From Arachnopeziza araneosa (Eukaryota; Ascomycota; Leotiomycetes; Helotiales; Arachnopezizaceae), in the NCBI GenBank assembly GCA_003988855.1, contig QYAI01000134.1, positions 98,229 to 162,228 of the forward strand: a DNA stretch of 64,000 nucleotides. The letters are read 5' to 3'. Of the stretch, positions 32,881 to 44,684 are shown piece by piece. A program made the translations under genes and the position numbers. The number at the start of each line of letters is the position of its first letter. The stretch's first letter is position 1. Below the pieces are notes generated by a model. The model was given only the letters and a program-made list of their open reading frames with translations. It did not search any database and was not told the origin of the DNA.

Positions 32881-35800
32881 TCAATGAAACTTCTCTCGAA
32901 GATACACGACGGCTGCGTATCCTGCGCAGCAAGACGTAGTCATTCCATGTCCGCACCAAGGACACTTAACGGTAGTACTGATGACACCACTAACACCCAG
33001 ATTTGTGTCTGTAACAACATTATCAGGTTTTGCCATGCACTCATAAATTTTGCTTGGCATATCGTGGAAATATTTGCATGAGCAGCATATTACAAACATT
33101 TTCGCGAGAGGTTCTTGTCCCCCTTGTCCTTGTGAAATGTTGGGCGGGAAACCAGACGTTGGAGAGTGAGGTTTCGGTCTGAGCATACTAAGACGCGCAT
33201 TTTGGAGATATTGTGATGGATCACTAGAAATATCATCTTCGGACTTGGTGTCGATAGTCGTTGTAGGCTTCGCTGATGGTCGTACAAGGCTCTTCTGCTC
33301 AGCAGTCTGCTCTCTGCCTTTGGATGACGAACGCTTCCCTTTATTTTCAAGCGAGGGTATGGGGTCTTCTTTCTGTTTTACTTTCTCCGGCTCCTTTTCA
33401 GATCGACCGAGGGCTTGGTGTTTAAGAACTGGAAGAAAGGAAAGATCTTGGATATTTGGTGTAGACACCGAGTGTTGTATCCCTGGTTTCCGATCCAATT
33501 CTGAGGACTTTTTACGATAAACAGCTGGTATTTTCGGCGGCGACGGATCACGAAATGGAGCAGAAAAATTAGTGACGGGTTGCTTCTTACCCGTAGGTGT
33601 TTTTAAACGGTCTTCGTCTTCGGGCAGTTCAAACTCCCCGGCTGTTCGACACCAACTGTCGCGTCGACTCGCAGCATCATCAAATGGGATAGCACCAGTC
33701 ATCAATGGAGGCGAATCTAAATACTCCGATTTGGTGGAATTCATCAGCGTCAGGTCCAACGGGGGTACCTCAGGGCTTGGTTCATTTGAGGTAGGCTTGT
33801 AATTCTTTTGGGAATTTGGCCTCGAGGCCGTTGGAGTGGTCGCATTCGAGAACTCATCCAAAGTTGAGTACTCTTCGCTTGAATCGGTAGCAGTCCTCAT
33901 ATGGAAATTACGACCATTGCTACTGCGGAACACCGCCCCATTGGCATGCGGGTGACGCAATGAATCAGGACTATCCATAGGAATACTTGAAGAGTAAGGT
34001 CTTTGGGCATAATCCTTGACGAGTGTTGGTGGGACCACAACTCTCTCAACCTTGCCGACTATACTATTGGGAGTTGGGATGGAACTTGTTGTTGAACCGC
34101 GACTAGTTATTTGCGGTCGATTAGATTTTGGAGTTTGAACCGGATTGGCAGTGCTACCAGCAACTGATTCGCCTGCAATTGAAGGACGAGTGAATACATT
34201 TTTCGCAGTGGTTCGAAACCCTTTGAAGCCAGTTCGGGAGGAAGACTTCTGATGATGATCCCCACCTTTCCCATCAACGCGAGGTGGAACAGGTTGTTCT
34301 TGGTGAGTTTGAGGTGCATTGAGAGCCTCGACGCGGATTGACTCCATAACGTCCAGCTCCTGACTAATTTCACGGCCTGTGCTACTGCCCCTGGTTGTAG
34401 GTCTGAGGGTAGCATCTCGACTTCCTGTCCCATCATGATTTGAAGATCGTCCAAATGACAGTTTTCGGCCCCGTGACTGCTTTCGGTTTGTGTTCGATCC
34501 TAGCGTTTCAGACTCGTTCCGCGCCCTGGACACAAGTTGATCAATGCTATTTTGACGTTGATTTTGAATGTGCTTCGTATTTTGACGGCCTCTTAGTAGT
34601 TCAATCGAGTCTGGGCGTTCGGAAGATTTGCGCTGGACAGGAACGTCGGCTCGCTGATCAATTCTTTCTTCTTTGCTAAATGGCGATGAGGTGATGGATG
34701 TCCGAGTACTTGCTATGGAAGGATCACGTGTATTGTTCATTGAATCGTCGGTGTCCAAAGGGAAGTAGCGAGACGTAGGAGGATGAGACTTTCTACTTTT
34801 TCTAATATTCCTTTCCATGATTGGAACATCTGGTTCGATATCCTGTATCGATGAAGGAATGCTAGCAGGTTGTTTTGTTGCACTTGCAAAGATCTTTTCC
34901 CAGTGGTCTGGTGATCTGGCAGACTCTTCGTAGATTGACGTTGGCCGTATGGATTCCACAAAAGACCCACTGCCACTCGTTCCTGCTGTTGAAGGTATTG
35001 GGTCTGGGTCATTGACTGGCTGCGATTGTGTGTCATTTGTTTTGACATTCTGTACTTGACGAATCGTCTCCTGAATATTCGCTTCCTCAGCTTGACGCAG
35101 CTTCAGCCCGCCTATGAACGCATTGTTATCAATTGATGACCGGGTTGGCGTCTTCTGATGTGAGAAGGAGCCTCGGGAAGGCGGCTTTTCATGAACAAGA
35201 GCCACATCCGCTGAAGCTGCTACAGGAGTCCGAGGGGTAGATGACGATCTCCAGGCATTTGGAATAACAGCTGCGACGTTTTTAAGAGTTTTGATACCAA
35301 GATCAAAACTTCCACGCCGAGAGCGACGACCTTCCTCAGCCGGCTTTGGTTTCGAATCCGAATCAACCCCATTCTGCAGCGTTGCTGGTTCGGATATGGA
35401 TCGATCTTCATTCGGTATTCTGTTGATAAAGCGAGAATTGCTGTTTGGTGGAGGTTTGCTTAACCTATGTTTGGTTTTAATATCTTGCTTGCTAGCCGCT
35501 TCAGCCTTTTCCTTCTCTCTCCTTTTTCGTTCCTTAGCTTCTCGTTTCTCCTTCTTCCTCCTTCTCCCACTGAGGTCATCCCAGCCTGGTGAATGACAAA
35601 TTGACGAGGCGTCTGTCTCCTGATCCGACGCACCGTCCTCATGTAGAACTACCTCACCCCCAGAGCGAATTATGTACTTTTTCGCGACGCCATTACTCGC
35701 AGATTTCGCCGGTGGAATCGTTATAGATAATGCAGGAGAAGTCATGGCTCGAGCCGTTGTGGGCAGAGTCGGTGGACGATAATCAAGGCTCGAGATCGCA

Positions 35801-35986
35801 TTTTGTCTCCGAGCCGTACTTGTAGCTCTCACCAGTGGCATATTGATGGGCGAGGCTTGCATACGATGCAGCTACCGGGCAAGTCAAGTGTCAGCCAAGA
35901 CCCCAATACTGGCCGAACAGGTGGCAGGCGATTGCTTTTTCCAAGTATTGCAGACGCACCTTAGTTTTCTTTTCGGCGTCAAGCAT
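32881..35986 (-). CDS. Large disordered protein with C-terminal Cys/His module
   Basis: Two exons: a 9-codon first exon (35986-35960, MLDAEKKTK) and 35871-32881, separated by an 88 nt intron with a GTGCGT donor and TAG acceptor; 1005 residues. If the first exon is wrong, the protein starts at 35862 (MQASPINMPL). Most of the chain is disordered and rich in Ser, Arg and Pro, with a basic coiled segment (RRRKKEKREAKERKRREKEK) near residue 110. The last ~110 residues are compact and Cys-rich: FVICCSCKYFHDMPSKIYEC, then KCPWCGHGMTTSCC and GYAAVVYLREKFH. Its CxxC and CC pairs look like a zinc-binding module. I know this layout only from uncharacterised proteins conserved in filamentous ascomycetes; the function is unknown. 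Confidence 0.8.
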
Positions 35987-38900
35987 TCGCTGAAATGTTG
36001 TCCGCCTCCCTAAAACTGGTCGGCCATCGGTGGATCCCATGAGGAGCAGTTAGCTGCGGGACTGAAGCTCGGAACCTATTGTAACTCTCACGCAGCGGTA
36101 AGATCCCAATATTAGGCTATATGAGGCGTCGTTCGGGGGACCCAGTAAAGCTGACTGGAGCAATTAAGTGCTCTGTCTGAAGATCGTGTCATCCAAATTC
36201 GGGATGGGCAGCGGTCCCAATGACGCAGTTTTAACGCTGGTGGACAAATTGCTGGGTCGGAAGAGGTTCCAGGTCGGCAGGCTGGATATATGCAGGTAGG
36301 CAAGTTGTGGCCGAGCCACGAGTCTGGTCGTCGCGATGTTTTGTCGATGTGGGGAGAAGAAGTTGCATAGAGGCGTAAATAGAAATAGCAAACAGCACGA
36401 GGGCTAAGGTTAGTATTAAGGAGGAGAGGTTAAAACCAAGGTCATCGTTGGTAAGGCATGGGCTCTTAAGAAGAAAGGAACGGAATAATAATACGGCACC
36501 TCACGGACTGCCTGGCCGTATCCAACTCTGCTTTGAACTGAGTCTGAGACGCAGAAAGCAAGCGACTGACACCATCTCGGAAGCCCCAGAGTATGGCATG
36601 GTCCAGGACATCTACACTGAATCTAGGTATTCGGTTGCTTGGATAGCTCTGGTTGTCTTTTAGCCCACGCAGGCTGAACGTCTTCGACTATCCTTCTGTT
36701 CTGCGGCGAGATCGACAAGCTGGAGAGTGCCCAAGTTGGGATGCAAGGGCAGGGGCAAGCATTTCGTGCCTGGACAGTGGACTGGACGGCCTGAGATGTA
36801 CCATCGCCAAAGTCAGAAACAATCCCTCACTCGCAATAAACATGAGGCCTAGTCAGGAACCAACGGTGGTGAGCTGGTCATATCACCACTCTTCGTATTG
36901 TTATTGTTATTGTTATTGTTATTCTGAGCGTACTCCTCCACACGTCACTGACTGCCCCTCACCCCAGGTTTCAACCTGATGAAGGTGCATCCTTCTAGAA
37001 ATTGCATACACTCCGCATATCTGGCTCCGTCACAGCCGCTGACCCTGCTCCCTCTGACCCGCGACCGAGATCTGAGGCGACGATGATCAAGCAGTGGACA
37101 GGGCAGGACATCCAGGGCTTGTCACTTCATCCGATAGATCTTCTGCAGGCTTCATCCTTTCTCAAACTGTCGCGTACACCTGGGTCCGCCAGAGACAGCG
37201 GTTCTCGCGCCAATGAGAGAATCTGCTGCAGACCCACGAGACCTGAGTCGACGAGAAACAAACAAACTCTAACTCTAACGGTGCGGCTCGTTTCTCCAAG
37301 CGCAAAACCGTTCGACTTCACAAGTTAGCCAGCGCAATCTGCAAAGGGTAACCTCACACCTTCCGAAGAGTTGAGGTTCAGAAGCTGAAAATGGTGGATG
37401 AAGCCATTGTCTTCCGCTCAAGCCGCTCCACTCGTGGACCATGCAAGAGAATATGTAGACTACTCATCCGGGGGTCGTCACCACTCCCCTGGGAAGTTTA
37501 CAGCACTCGGAACTTCTCGTCTCTGGTCTCAGCCCCGTCAATGAAAACTTTCTTCTCCGAGCTGAAAATGTAGCCGCCACATCATAATACGACGCATATT
37601 ACTCGTATTTTTACATCACGCAAGCCTTCTCTAGAGTTAGCCAATCGTACTAGGTTTCGTGAGGCCGGAACTTTAGAATGGCTGTTTCGAGCTAAGACAT
37701 CCGAAGAAACCAACCAAGTATCTACCTCCAAACTATGGGATCATTCTGCTTGAATCTGCTCTTCCGGCACTCTTTACCTGTCCTGCATTGCACCATCCCC
37801 GCTTCAAAGTATCGTTGCTCAGTCCCGCTGTCGTGTCCTTGCTCTTTCTCTCCTACCTATGAAATCTACCATGCGGATTCCCTGTTGATTTGCTAGCTTT
37901 CTAGCTAGCTGCAGACACCACATGCCTGCTTCATTCCTCCTGTGTAAGAGCGACAGTGCATATTTATTTCTTAAAAAAATCATCGGATAAACACTATTAG
38001 TCGCTAGACTTCATCAGTGAACTTGGGAGCTGTTTCAAGAGTAGACGTAAAAAGTATGCGGGCATGCAGTTCCTGGAGTGCATATTGAAAAAATATCATT
38101 TTAGGATGAGAACAAATCTTACTATCTCCAAACCCAGAATGTCCAAGCCTTATCTGCACTTCGCTGGTGGATATTTTTACATCTGGATTGTACCCTTTCT
38201 GCTTTGTCAAGTACACCGCCGTATTCATTGCGGAGTTAAACATTTGGATTTCATACGAAAGGTCAAGCCTTACGGGCGTACGTTTCGTGCCATCCTCTAG
38301 GAAGTTCCTTGAGCGTACCGACTTTGAAGAGATGTCCATTCGTGCCACGACTCATGGCTGATTTTAAGCTAGCATGGCATGTTTGAAAACCCAAGTGAGG
38401 CGTCGGTAATCAAATCGATGACCCGGCGAGGGCTAACCGATACTTGAAAGCAAACCTATCAATCTTGGTTAAAACAATATGAGTTCTGATTAGTTAATAT
38501 GAATTGAGGACCCGGCCGTCATCAGCCATGCCAAATATCCTAGTTCTTTTGCTTCATGACAGAATGTCATCACCGCTTTGAAATTTAATGGCACTGGAGC
38601 ACTATATTTTAGCTTTTCTTTTTGCATTGTGTTGTAGGAATAAAGAAGATATACACTACTAGATTCTGTTTCTTGAGATCCATCATGGACGATTCCCTAT
38701 ATCAGGAGCAAGCATGCCGAAAAGTAGGTGAGCCTGAAGAAATTCACATAAATTTTGAGTTAACCCCAAGACTAGGTAGTTGGAGTTGGTGGAAAGAATC
38801 TTCTTTCAAGAGTTGGACTGCTGCTTCCCAGATTTCGTAAATGATACCTTGGCCAACATATTGAGAAGATCTTTATTCCGTAAAGTTTCTACAGTGGTGG

Positions 38901-40296
38901 CTTAGAAAAGTTCAGAATCAATTTGCCTCATAAAATCGATTTATAGAAGGCAAATACTGGTGAAATAGCTACTACAAGACTTCCAGTACCGAATAACTGG
39001 CTTAAAATCCTATCAACGAACAACCGATTCCCTCTCAATTTATCTCGTGAACCGGTTTTCTCAATGAATTTTCCCTGTCCACCATGAATAAATGTCACGG
39101 TAACATTTTTGGGGGATCTAGCCACGCTGAAGTTCTGCTTGAGCAATTCTGAACTAAAAGACGACACCTTGCTCGTCCCCAAGCATCGTATGGCGAGTGT
39201 TGCTTTTATAAAATTTACTGTCCATTTCGAGTCAATACTCCTACAGTCAAGTTTTTTCTTAAGTCGAACAGATTTATGAGGATTCTAGACCCAGGTCCGC
39301 CACGATGCTCGAGACTTATCACGACAAAGAAGTGGGATACAAGCTTTCCACACACTGAGCTACACGTTATCAGAATTCCTCCGGGTCTGCCACACGAAAT
39401 ATTACCGTAAATGAAACGTAAGTCACCGCGCAGCTCAAAAGCTTACGAGCTGTGTCGAGAGCAGGTATATAGAAGCACGCGGGTAGGAATTTCTAAAACA
39501 GCTCTCAAGTTCTGGGGCTTTATCAGAAGAGATAGCAGTTTAAGATGGGAATAAAACTTACGAACTAAAATAATAAGTGGAGTTATGAGTTCCTATGGCC
39601 CTGCAAAGGAAGGCTGTTTGTTCTATTTTGACTTTGTAGCCACATTCTCTGGAGCTGGAATCTGGGGGCTAGTGCTCTGCTAGTTTGGCATTTCCAGACG
39701 CCGGAAAATCGGTGAATGCGGTTGTCAAACCAAATAGTCCTACTTTTGGGTTTGACCGAAGACTGCAACCTTTGCATAGTATAAGGAAAGTCTTATCTAG
39801 GAGGGAGTTCTTCCATGAATAGCGTTTGAATAATTACATAGTACCGTGCTAACCAAAGATTTGGCTCGGCATTTACGTTTGAAGTCTCGGGTAGATTATG
39901 CACACTTTATTGACGATGAGAAACCAGAGGGACGAATAAATGAAGAGTTGTAATCACATTGCAAGTTTTAACTTACTGTTCTTTATCTCGGTTAGTAATA
40001 GTAAAAAACTTTGGCATATAGACTTCTAGGTTTTCGATAGCTTGGTCTCGCAGTGCGCCTCCCTACCAATTTCAATATCCTTCCTTGAGATAACCAAATA
40101 TTTAATTAGATAAGAAGGTAATTGATACTACTAGCAAGCCCTATAACCAGTAATTACCAAACTTATGTAACAACGTTGACAGCCGTAACTCTATACACTT
40201 CTCCAAGCTACATCATCTTCTAAACGCCATCGATCATAAAGAGCTGCCAGGCTAAGTTGCCCATCCAAGACCAATCATACAGTTATCCAGCTATCC
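35987..40296. other. 4.3 kb gene-poor region with decayed duplicate sequence
   Basis: The largest space without a supported gene. 36.0-37.6 kb has ordinary composition and a hexanucleotide microsatellite. 37.9-40.3 kb is AT-rich with broken frames. Two blocks near 38027-38122 and 39447-39561 look like diverged copies of each other (see findings). The frame at 38004-38348 (-) may be part of such a remnant; it has no recognisable domain. Confidence 0.45.
36896..36923. repeat. (TTATTG)n microsatellite
   Basis: Over four perfect hexanucleotide units in the gene-poor region. Confidence 0.85.
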
Positions 40297-41524
40297 CTAT
40301 CTCGACTTGCTTGGAACACCAGCCCCAATCACACCGGGAAGTTGCTCTTCCCCAATGCTAAACAGTAACCCAATCCCCCAGCTGACAACTCCAACCATTA
40401 CAACAGTGAAGATAGCAATAAGCCAAAAAGCTGAGCTAACGTCTCTCTTGTGGCACGCTGAGCCACCCCAGTAGGTGATAGTCCAGCCAGTTTTTGAGCC
40501 TTCAGCATATTTAAATGTCTCATTTGTAGCTCGGCAGCCACATGCGAAACAAGCTCCTTCATCACTGCCCGACTTTCGATAACAATCTCCATGGCCAGAG
40601 CAGTTATTTGTCGTGTCTTGGCAAGAAGTTAATGAGTCATAGCAGAGAGCAGGAACACCAGTAATTGGTGGAAAGTTGGAATTGTCAGAGGCTTTTAGCT
40701 GCTTCATAGAGAAAGTTGGAGTCAAAGGATAGGTAGCTGATTCCTCAGCGATTGGTTCTTCAGCGATCTGCCTCCGCTCCATTGATTTTGGATTTCTCTC
40801 ATATATTCCGTAAGGTTTCTGACTTGATTTGGAAAGTCGAGATGACTCCGGCATAAGGACCATAGCCACGTTCATTTCGTTCTTTTTCGCAAATCGGATC
40901 AAGCGTTCTTGGGCAGCCATCAAGTCCTTTACACCAGAACTCTACCATATTTGTTAGTGATTGTACAACGATATGCATATCTAGACTAACCTGTCCAACC
41001 AAATCAAGATGAATAACTTTTGAGTTGCCCTTCCAGCAAGTGGTATCTGAAGGATTAATCGCCTTCTCTAAGGAGCAACCTTGACCATCTTGCTCGGTTT
41101 GCTGATTCAAATCTAAAGCAAGTTTCTGGTTCGCGATCATCGATGGGGGGTTTGAAATCTTGAAGGCTGGATTAATGGACGATAAAGATTCCAAAAGAGG
41201 TCCTGCAGTTTGCAATGAGACACCTTCCACGATTAATACAAGCTCTGCCGGCTTATCTTTTGGCATGTCCTGGAAAATCGATTCTATTCGCCCACCGAAG
41301 GTATTGATAAATGACAATGTTTGCTCGCTCGCATCTCCAAGCCTGTGATATTTCGAAGCACCTAGGCGTTGCGCAAACACTAATCTGGCTTGCTCTGGCG
41401 TGAGAGTTGGGACATCCGAGGTGCTAGGAGCTTCTTCTCCTTGGAACATAAAAACACTGGCATCTCGTAATGCGGAAGCCGCGCCAATGACGGCGGGGAA
41501 CAACAGTCTTGTCGAGAGCCTCAT
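40297..41524 (-). CDS. Vps3844-type vacuolar sorting membrane protein (DUF3844)
   Basis: Two exons (41524-40991, 40941-40297) with a 49 nt intron (CTAAC branch) give 392 residues. A signal peptide (MRLSTRLLFPAVIGAASA) leads a lumenal part containing FMFQGEEAPSTSDVPTLTPE. The C-terminal domain is an EGF-like Cys-rich region (ALCYDSLTSC, TTNNCSGHGDC, ACFACGCRAT, GGSACHKRD), followed by one membrane helix (FWLIAIFTVVMVGVVSWGIG) and a short cytosolic tail ending PSKSR. This is the layout of fungal proteins with the Vps3844/DUF3844 C-terminal domain, single-pass ER-Golgi-vacuole proteins with a suggested role in vacuolar sorting. The function is family-level and not well established. Confidence 0.87.
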
Positions 41525-41883
41525 AGCGAAGTTGTGAGTTGCTGATTGTATGTTCTGAAGCTCTGGGCAAGCCTGATGATCCTAGATGGAAGCTTCATGG
41601 ATGAACGTACAGTACTTGGCACTAAGCCTGATTAGGATGTCCGAACGTCGGGGTGTCGGCGATAACGAAGTGGTATTGGTAGATTATTCCATTCCAATAC
41701 CTTTTCTTAAACATTCGGTATCGACGACTCTTTTACCTGTATTGGCTTTCGCTAGCGATCACCTTCTACGCCTACAACGCAGAATACTATTGCTGGCAAC
41801 TGTATCTTCCGAAAGACTTCCTCTGGGCACCGTTCCCAAATGGTTAGAGGCTCGCTAGCCTTGAGGCCAGCCTTACCGCAATT
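41525..41883. other. Divergent intergenic region
   Basis: Shared upstream region of the Vps3844-type gene (-) and the membrane protein gene (+). No separate feature is visible. Confidence 0.4.
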
Positions 41884-43367
41884 ATGTATCGAGGGTTAGC
41901 CGCGCATGGGAATGGCTTCTTCGTGCCCGGCGTACCCTTAAAAATGGGGCCAAGGGTTATGCGGATGGGTCCTATATACCGACAAAGACATTTATGCAGG
42001 ACCATCTTTGGGATGAGTCGATTACCTTTAAAGTTGGAAAGAAAGCGACAATTGGGAAAGATCGAGTCTCTACAAAAGATCGGCTTTCGAAAACCGAGGT
42101 TTAAATTCAGGTATGCCCACCGTCTTTGGTGTCAAACCCTTTTGACTGGAACCTTCTTACTAACTCGAGGCTTCTAGAAGCGTTGTGATATCTGTGGCTA
42201 CCACTTTCATAGCCTTCCATATTTATTACAGAATTGTCCTGGAACCATTCGAAAGAGGCATCTCAGAGATTGTGAAAGACATGCCTTTGGAGGATCTCGA
42301 GGAAGATCATAAACCATTTTTCATTCCGTTCCCGGGAACTACCAAAGAACTGAAGCCTATACCATATCGAGGAAGTGATCCAGAATGGCAAGAATTCGTT
42401 AGATTTAGCAAAGATCAGAAGTTAGCACAAAGTGTTAGAAGTAAGTATTATATTGGATGCTCTTTTTCCTCACTGGTTAGTTGACACGAATAGATGAGCT
42501 TGCTGCTCTTGTTGTATCGGTCGCCAACAAAAATTCTGTGTTGACACTCAAAGCCGGCAAGGGAATGAAGTTACGACGTTATTGGCTAGATGTTGATTTC
42601 CCCTACAGTCCTCCACCCGAATTTGAGAGATCGGGGTTCGTATTGTGTCTCTAACTAATGGATAATCACTAATCGCTCCAATTCACAGGATTGAGATAGG
42701 CGATGATTATATTGCATGGGCTTCACAGCCCGTTGATTCTTTAACTGTATTTAAAACCAGGCGAGCTTTATGGCCGTCGGCTTTGACTTTGTCAATGTGG
42801 AGCTTCACCAAAATCCTTGTGACGGATGAAAAAAATCGCCTTTTAAACTTCCTGGGTTTAAGGTCCCCCCCACAACCACCGCCACTTGATCAATTGCTGG
42901 CTCGACATCACCAGATTATCCAAGGAACCAAAAATCCATCCAAAGATGGCCCGCCGATACTTCCCACAATGCCGCCTCAGCCGTCGAAACAGCCGGTTTC
43001 TGTCAAACCTCCTCAAGCAATAGCTGGTGGCCGTCCCTCTAACCCAACAGGAAAAGATACACAGGATATTGACGAAAATTCACGGCTGACCCAGCAGTTA
43101 TTTGAGGGCGTCAATGCACATTTTTTCAGGCCAATGATGGCTTTCAAAGCAAAACTGTCGGAAACGTGGAGGCCAGTACAAGATTATCCTCCTCGTGGGA
43201 GTATATTAGTTTCTGGCTTCATCGAGATAGATGCTCCCAGAGCTTGGATAGTTATAGATGTAAAGGCAGCGTGGGATCCTCACACAAAATCGTATGACCC
43301 AAGAAGCATGCACATTGCGCTTAGAAGAATGCAAGCGAAGAAGCAGGGTCCAATGGGTGGACCGTAA
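41884..43367 (+). CDS. Conserved fungal membrane protein of unknown function
   Basis: Four exons (41884-42110, 42178-42440, 42494-42635, 42689-43367), introns of 67, 53 and 53 nt with ACTAAC/ACTAAT-type branch sites, join to 436 residues. The N-terminal ~75 residues are basic and low in acidic residues (MGPRVMRMGPIYRQRHLCR, RKRQLGKIESLQKIGFRKPR), compatible with a mitochondrial targeting signal. One membrane helix follows (SVVISVATTFIAFHIYYRIV). The rest is soluble: PFFIPFPGTTKELKPIPYRG, LRRYWLDVDFPYSPPPEFE, a Pro-rich linker, and a C-terminal domain with RGSILVSGFIEIDAPRAWI and VIDVKAAWDPHTKSYDPRS. I read it as a mitochondrial membrane protein, but no characterised family is recognised. The ATG at 41884 could be replaced by downstream Met codons at residues 21, 26 or 28. 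Confidence 0.75.
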
Positions 43368-43581
43368 TTTTATGTGATAGCTGGATAGGCGTTTATTTGA
43401 CATTCAATGCATAGGGTGGCGTTTAGCTATAACCATTGTTGACTCTAGGCACAACTCAAATCATTGCTAAAATAAGAAGAAATATGTATGAGGTAAATCT
43501 TCATTTTACCAAAGCTAGACACAGAAACTCATCATCTCCACACCTCTCGATCAGGTTCTTCGCCCATTTATCTTGGGGAAA

Positions 43582-44166
43582 TCAGTACATTCCCCCACTA
43601 TAAGGCACCCCCAACCTTGCTTCCTGAGTCTCATCTAGGAAATCCAAATAGGCAATCCATCCATTCTCCAACCATTCTCTCAAATCCAAACCTTCTTGTT
43701 TCGGCTCCAATGTTGCAGCGTTAACAGTCAAATAACTCCCACTTCCCTCATTCCAACCTTCGGCCTTCGGACCCCACGCAAGTACCTTCTCACCATCCAT
43801 TTCTACTTCTTTAACCTCCCCTTCTCCTGTGAACGCAAAACACCTCACCCCGCACTTTCCGCAAAAATACCAATGAACTTTACCCTCAAAACAGGTGTAA
43901 TCTACTAGCTCTGTTGCTGGTTGCAAGGGGCTTAGGAGCAAGAAGTCATTTGGAGAATCCATAAGTCGCACGTGAAAGAAGGACATCTTGTGGCAAGTTG
44001 AACAGTTGCATTTCCGCAGACGGACGGTGGACGATCTGGGGATGGGGTTTGCGTCAATGAGGGGTGGGGGTAACGTCATGAAAACTATATAGTGAGTGTG
44101 ACCACAGTGACAAGAGCCGTGATATGGTCTGCGGCCTAATGGTTGGGTGGTCTCTTTCGCGGACAT
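43582..44166 (-). CDS. GFA/CENP-V domain zinc protein
   Basis: Intronless, 194 residues. The fold family (glutathione-dependent formaldehyde-activating enzyme, Mss4-like) is recognised by its zinc-binding cysteines: GSCHCGHTHY near the start, then LRKCNCSTCHKMSFF, then WYFCGKCGVRCFAF. Fungi carry many such genes, most with unknown substrates; the original member condenses formaldehyde with glutathione. The C-terminus (GLDLREWLENGWIAYLDFL) is an added helix. It sits next to the ABC exporter, so a link to that locus is possible but not indicated by anything in the protein. Confidence 0.85.
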   Translation of the reverse strand: MSAKETTQPLGRRPYHGSCHCGHTHYIVFMTLPPPLIDANPIPRSSTVRLRKCNCSTCHKMSFFHVRLMDSPNDFLLLSPLQPATELVDYTCFEGKVHWYFCGKCGVRCFAFTGEGEVKEVEMDGEKVLAWGPKAEGWNEGSGSYLTVNAATLEPKQEGLDLREWLENGWIAYLDFLDETQEARLGVPYSGGMY

Positions 44167-44684
44167 ATCTACTAAGAAGGTGTCAGCGAGGTGAGTACAT
44201 CATTTAGAACTTAATACTTTTCTAGTGAAAATCTCTCTTTAATTGGTTGTTTGTCTACGAGGAAGAGGTGCAAATTGCACCGGAGGAGAGCGCACTCCAA
44301 TATATCTTATATGTTTTGTTTAGAAAGTCAGAAATTGCGAAAAGGAGGAATAACGTTCCTATCTTATCGTCCTGCACTCCAATGTCGTCTGAAGGTCGTG
44401 GCACGAGATCAGATGACCAACCCGAAATCTTGATTTTGGTGTCACCCTCAATATTTTATGATGTCTTTTAAGACTCAATACTATTAGTATCTTACGCACG
44501 CTATATCATAACACAAGTCATTGCAGTAAGGCTAGTTTGCGGCCAACACCAAATGATCGTGAAAAATATATTCTTCCACAATATCCAACGGCCTTGGACA
44601 ACCTCCTCCTCAATAATAAACTCTTGCCAAACAGTCAAGTTTCATTATTACTTGTCTCAAATCTCAGCTGAATAAGCAATTACT
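44167..44684. other. Intergenic region
   Basis: Between the GFA-domain gene and the 3' end of the ABC exporter gene, both on the minus strand. AT-rich, no feature. Confidence 0.4.

Noticed and set aside
38004..38348. 114-codon frame on the minus strand
   Set aside because: No recognisable domain, AT-rich surroundings, and overlap with the diverged duplicate block; more likely a remnant than a gene.
39280..39362. tRNA-like A box (TAGCTCAGTGTG) and weak B box (GGTCTAGAATCC) on the minus strand
   Set aside because: The acceptor and T stems do not pair, and the B box has an insertion relative to consensus. At most it is a tRNA-derived relic.
43582..44166. Counting the GFA-domain protein as a member of the PKS locus
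   Set aside because: It is adjacent to the exporter, but such proteins are abundant in fungi and nothing in it points to polyketide tailoring.
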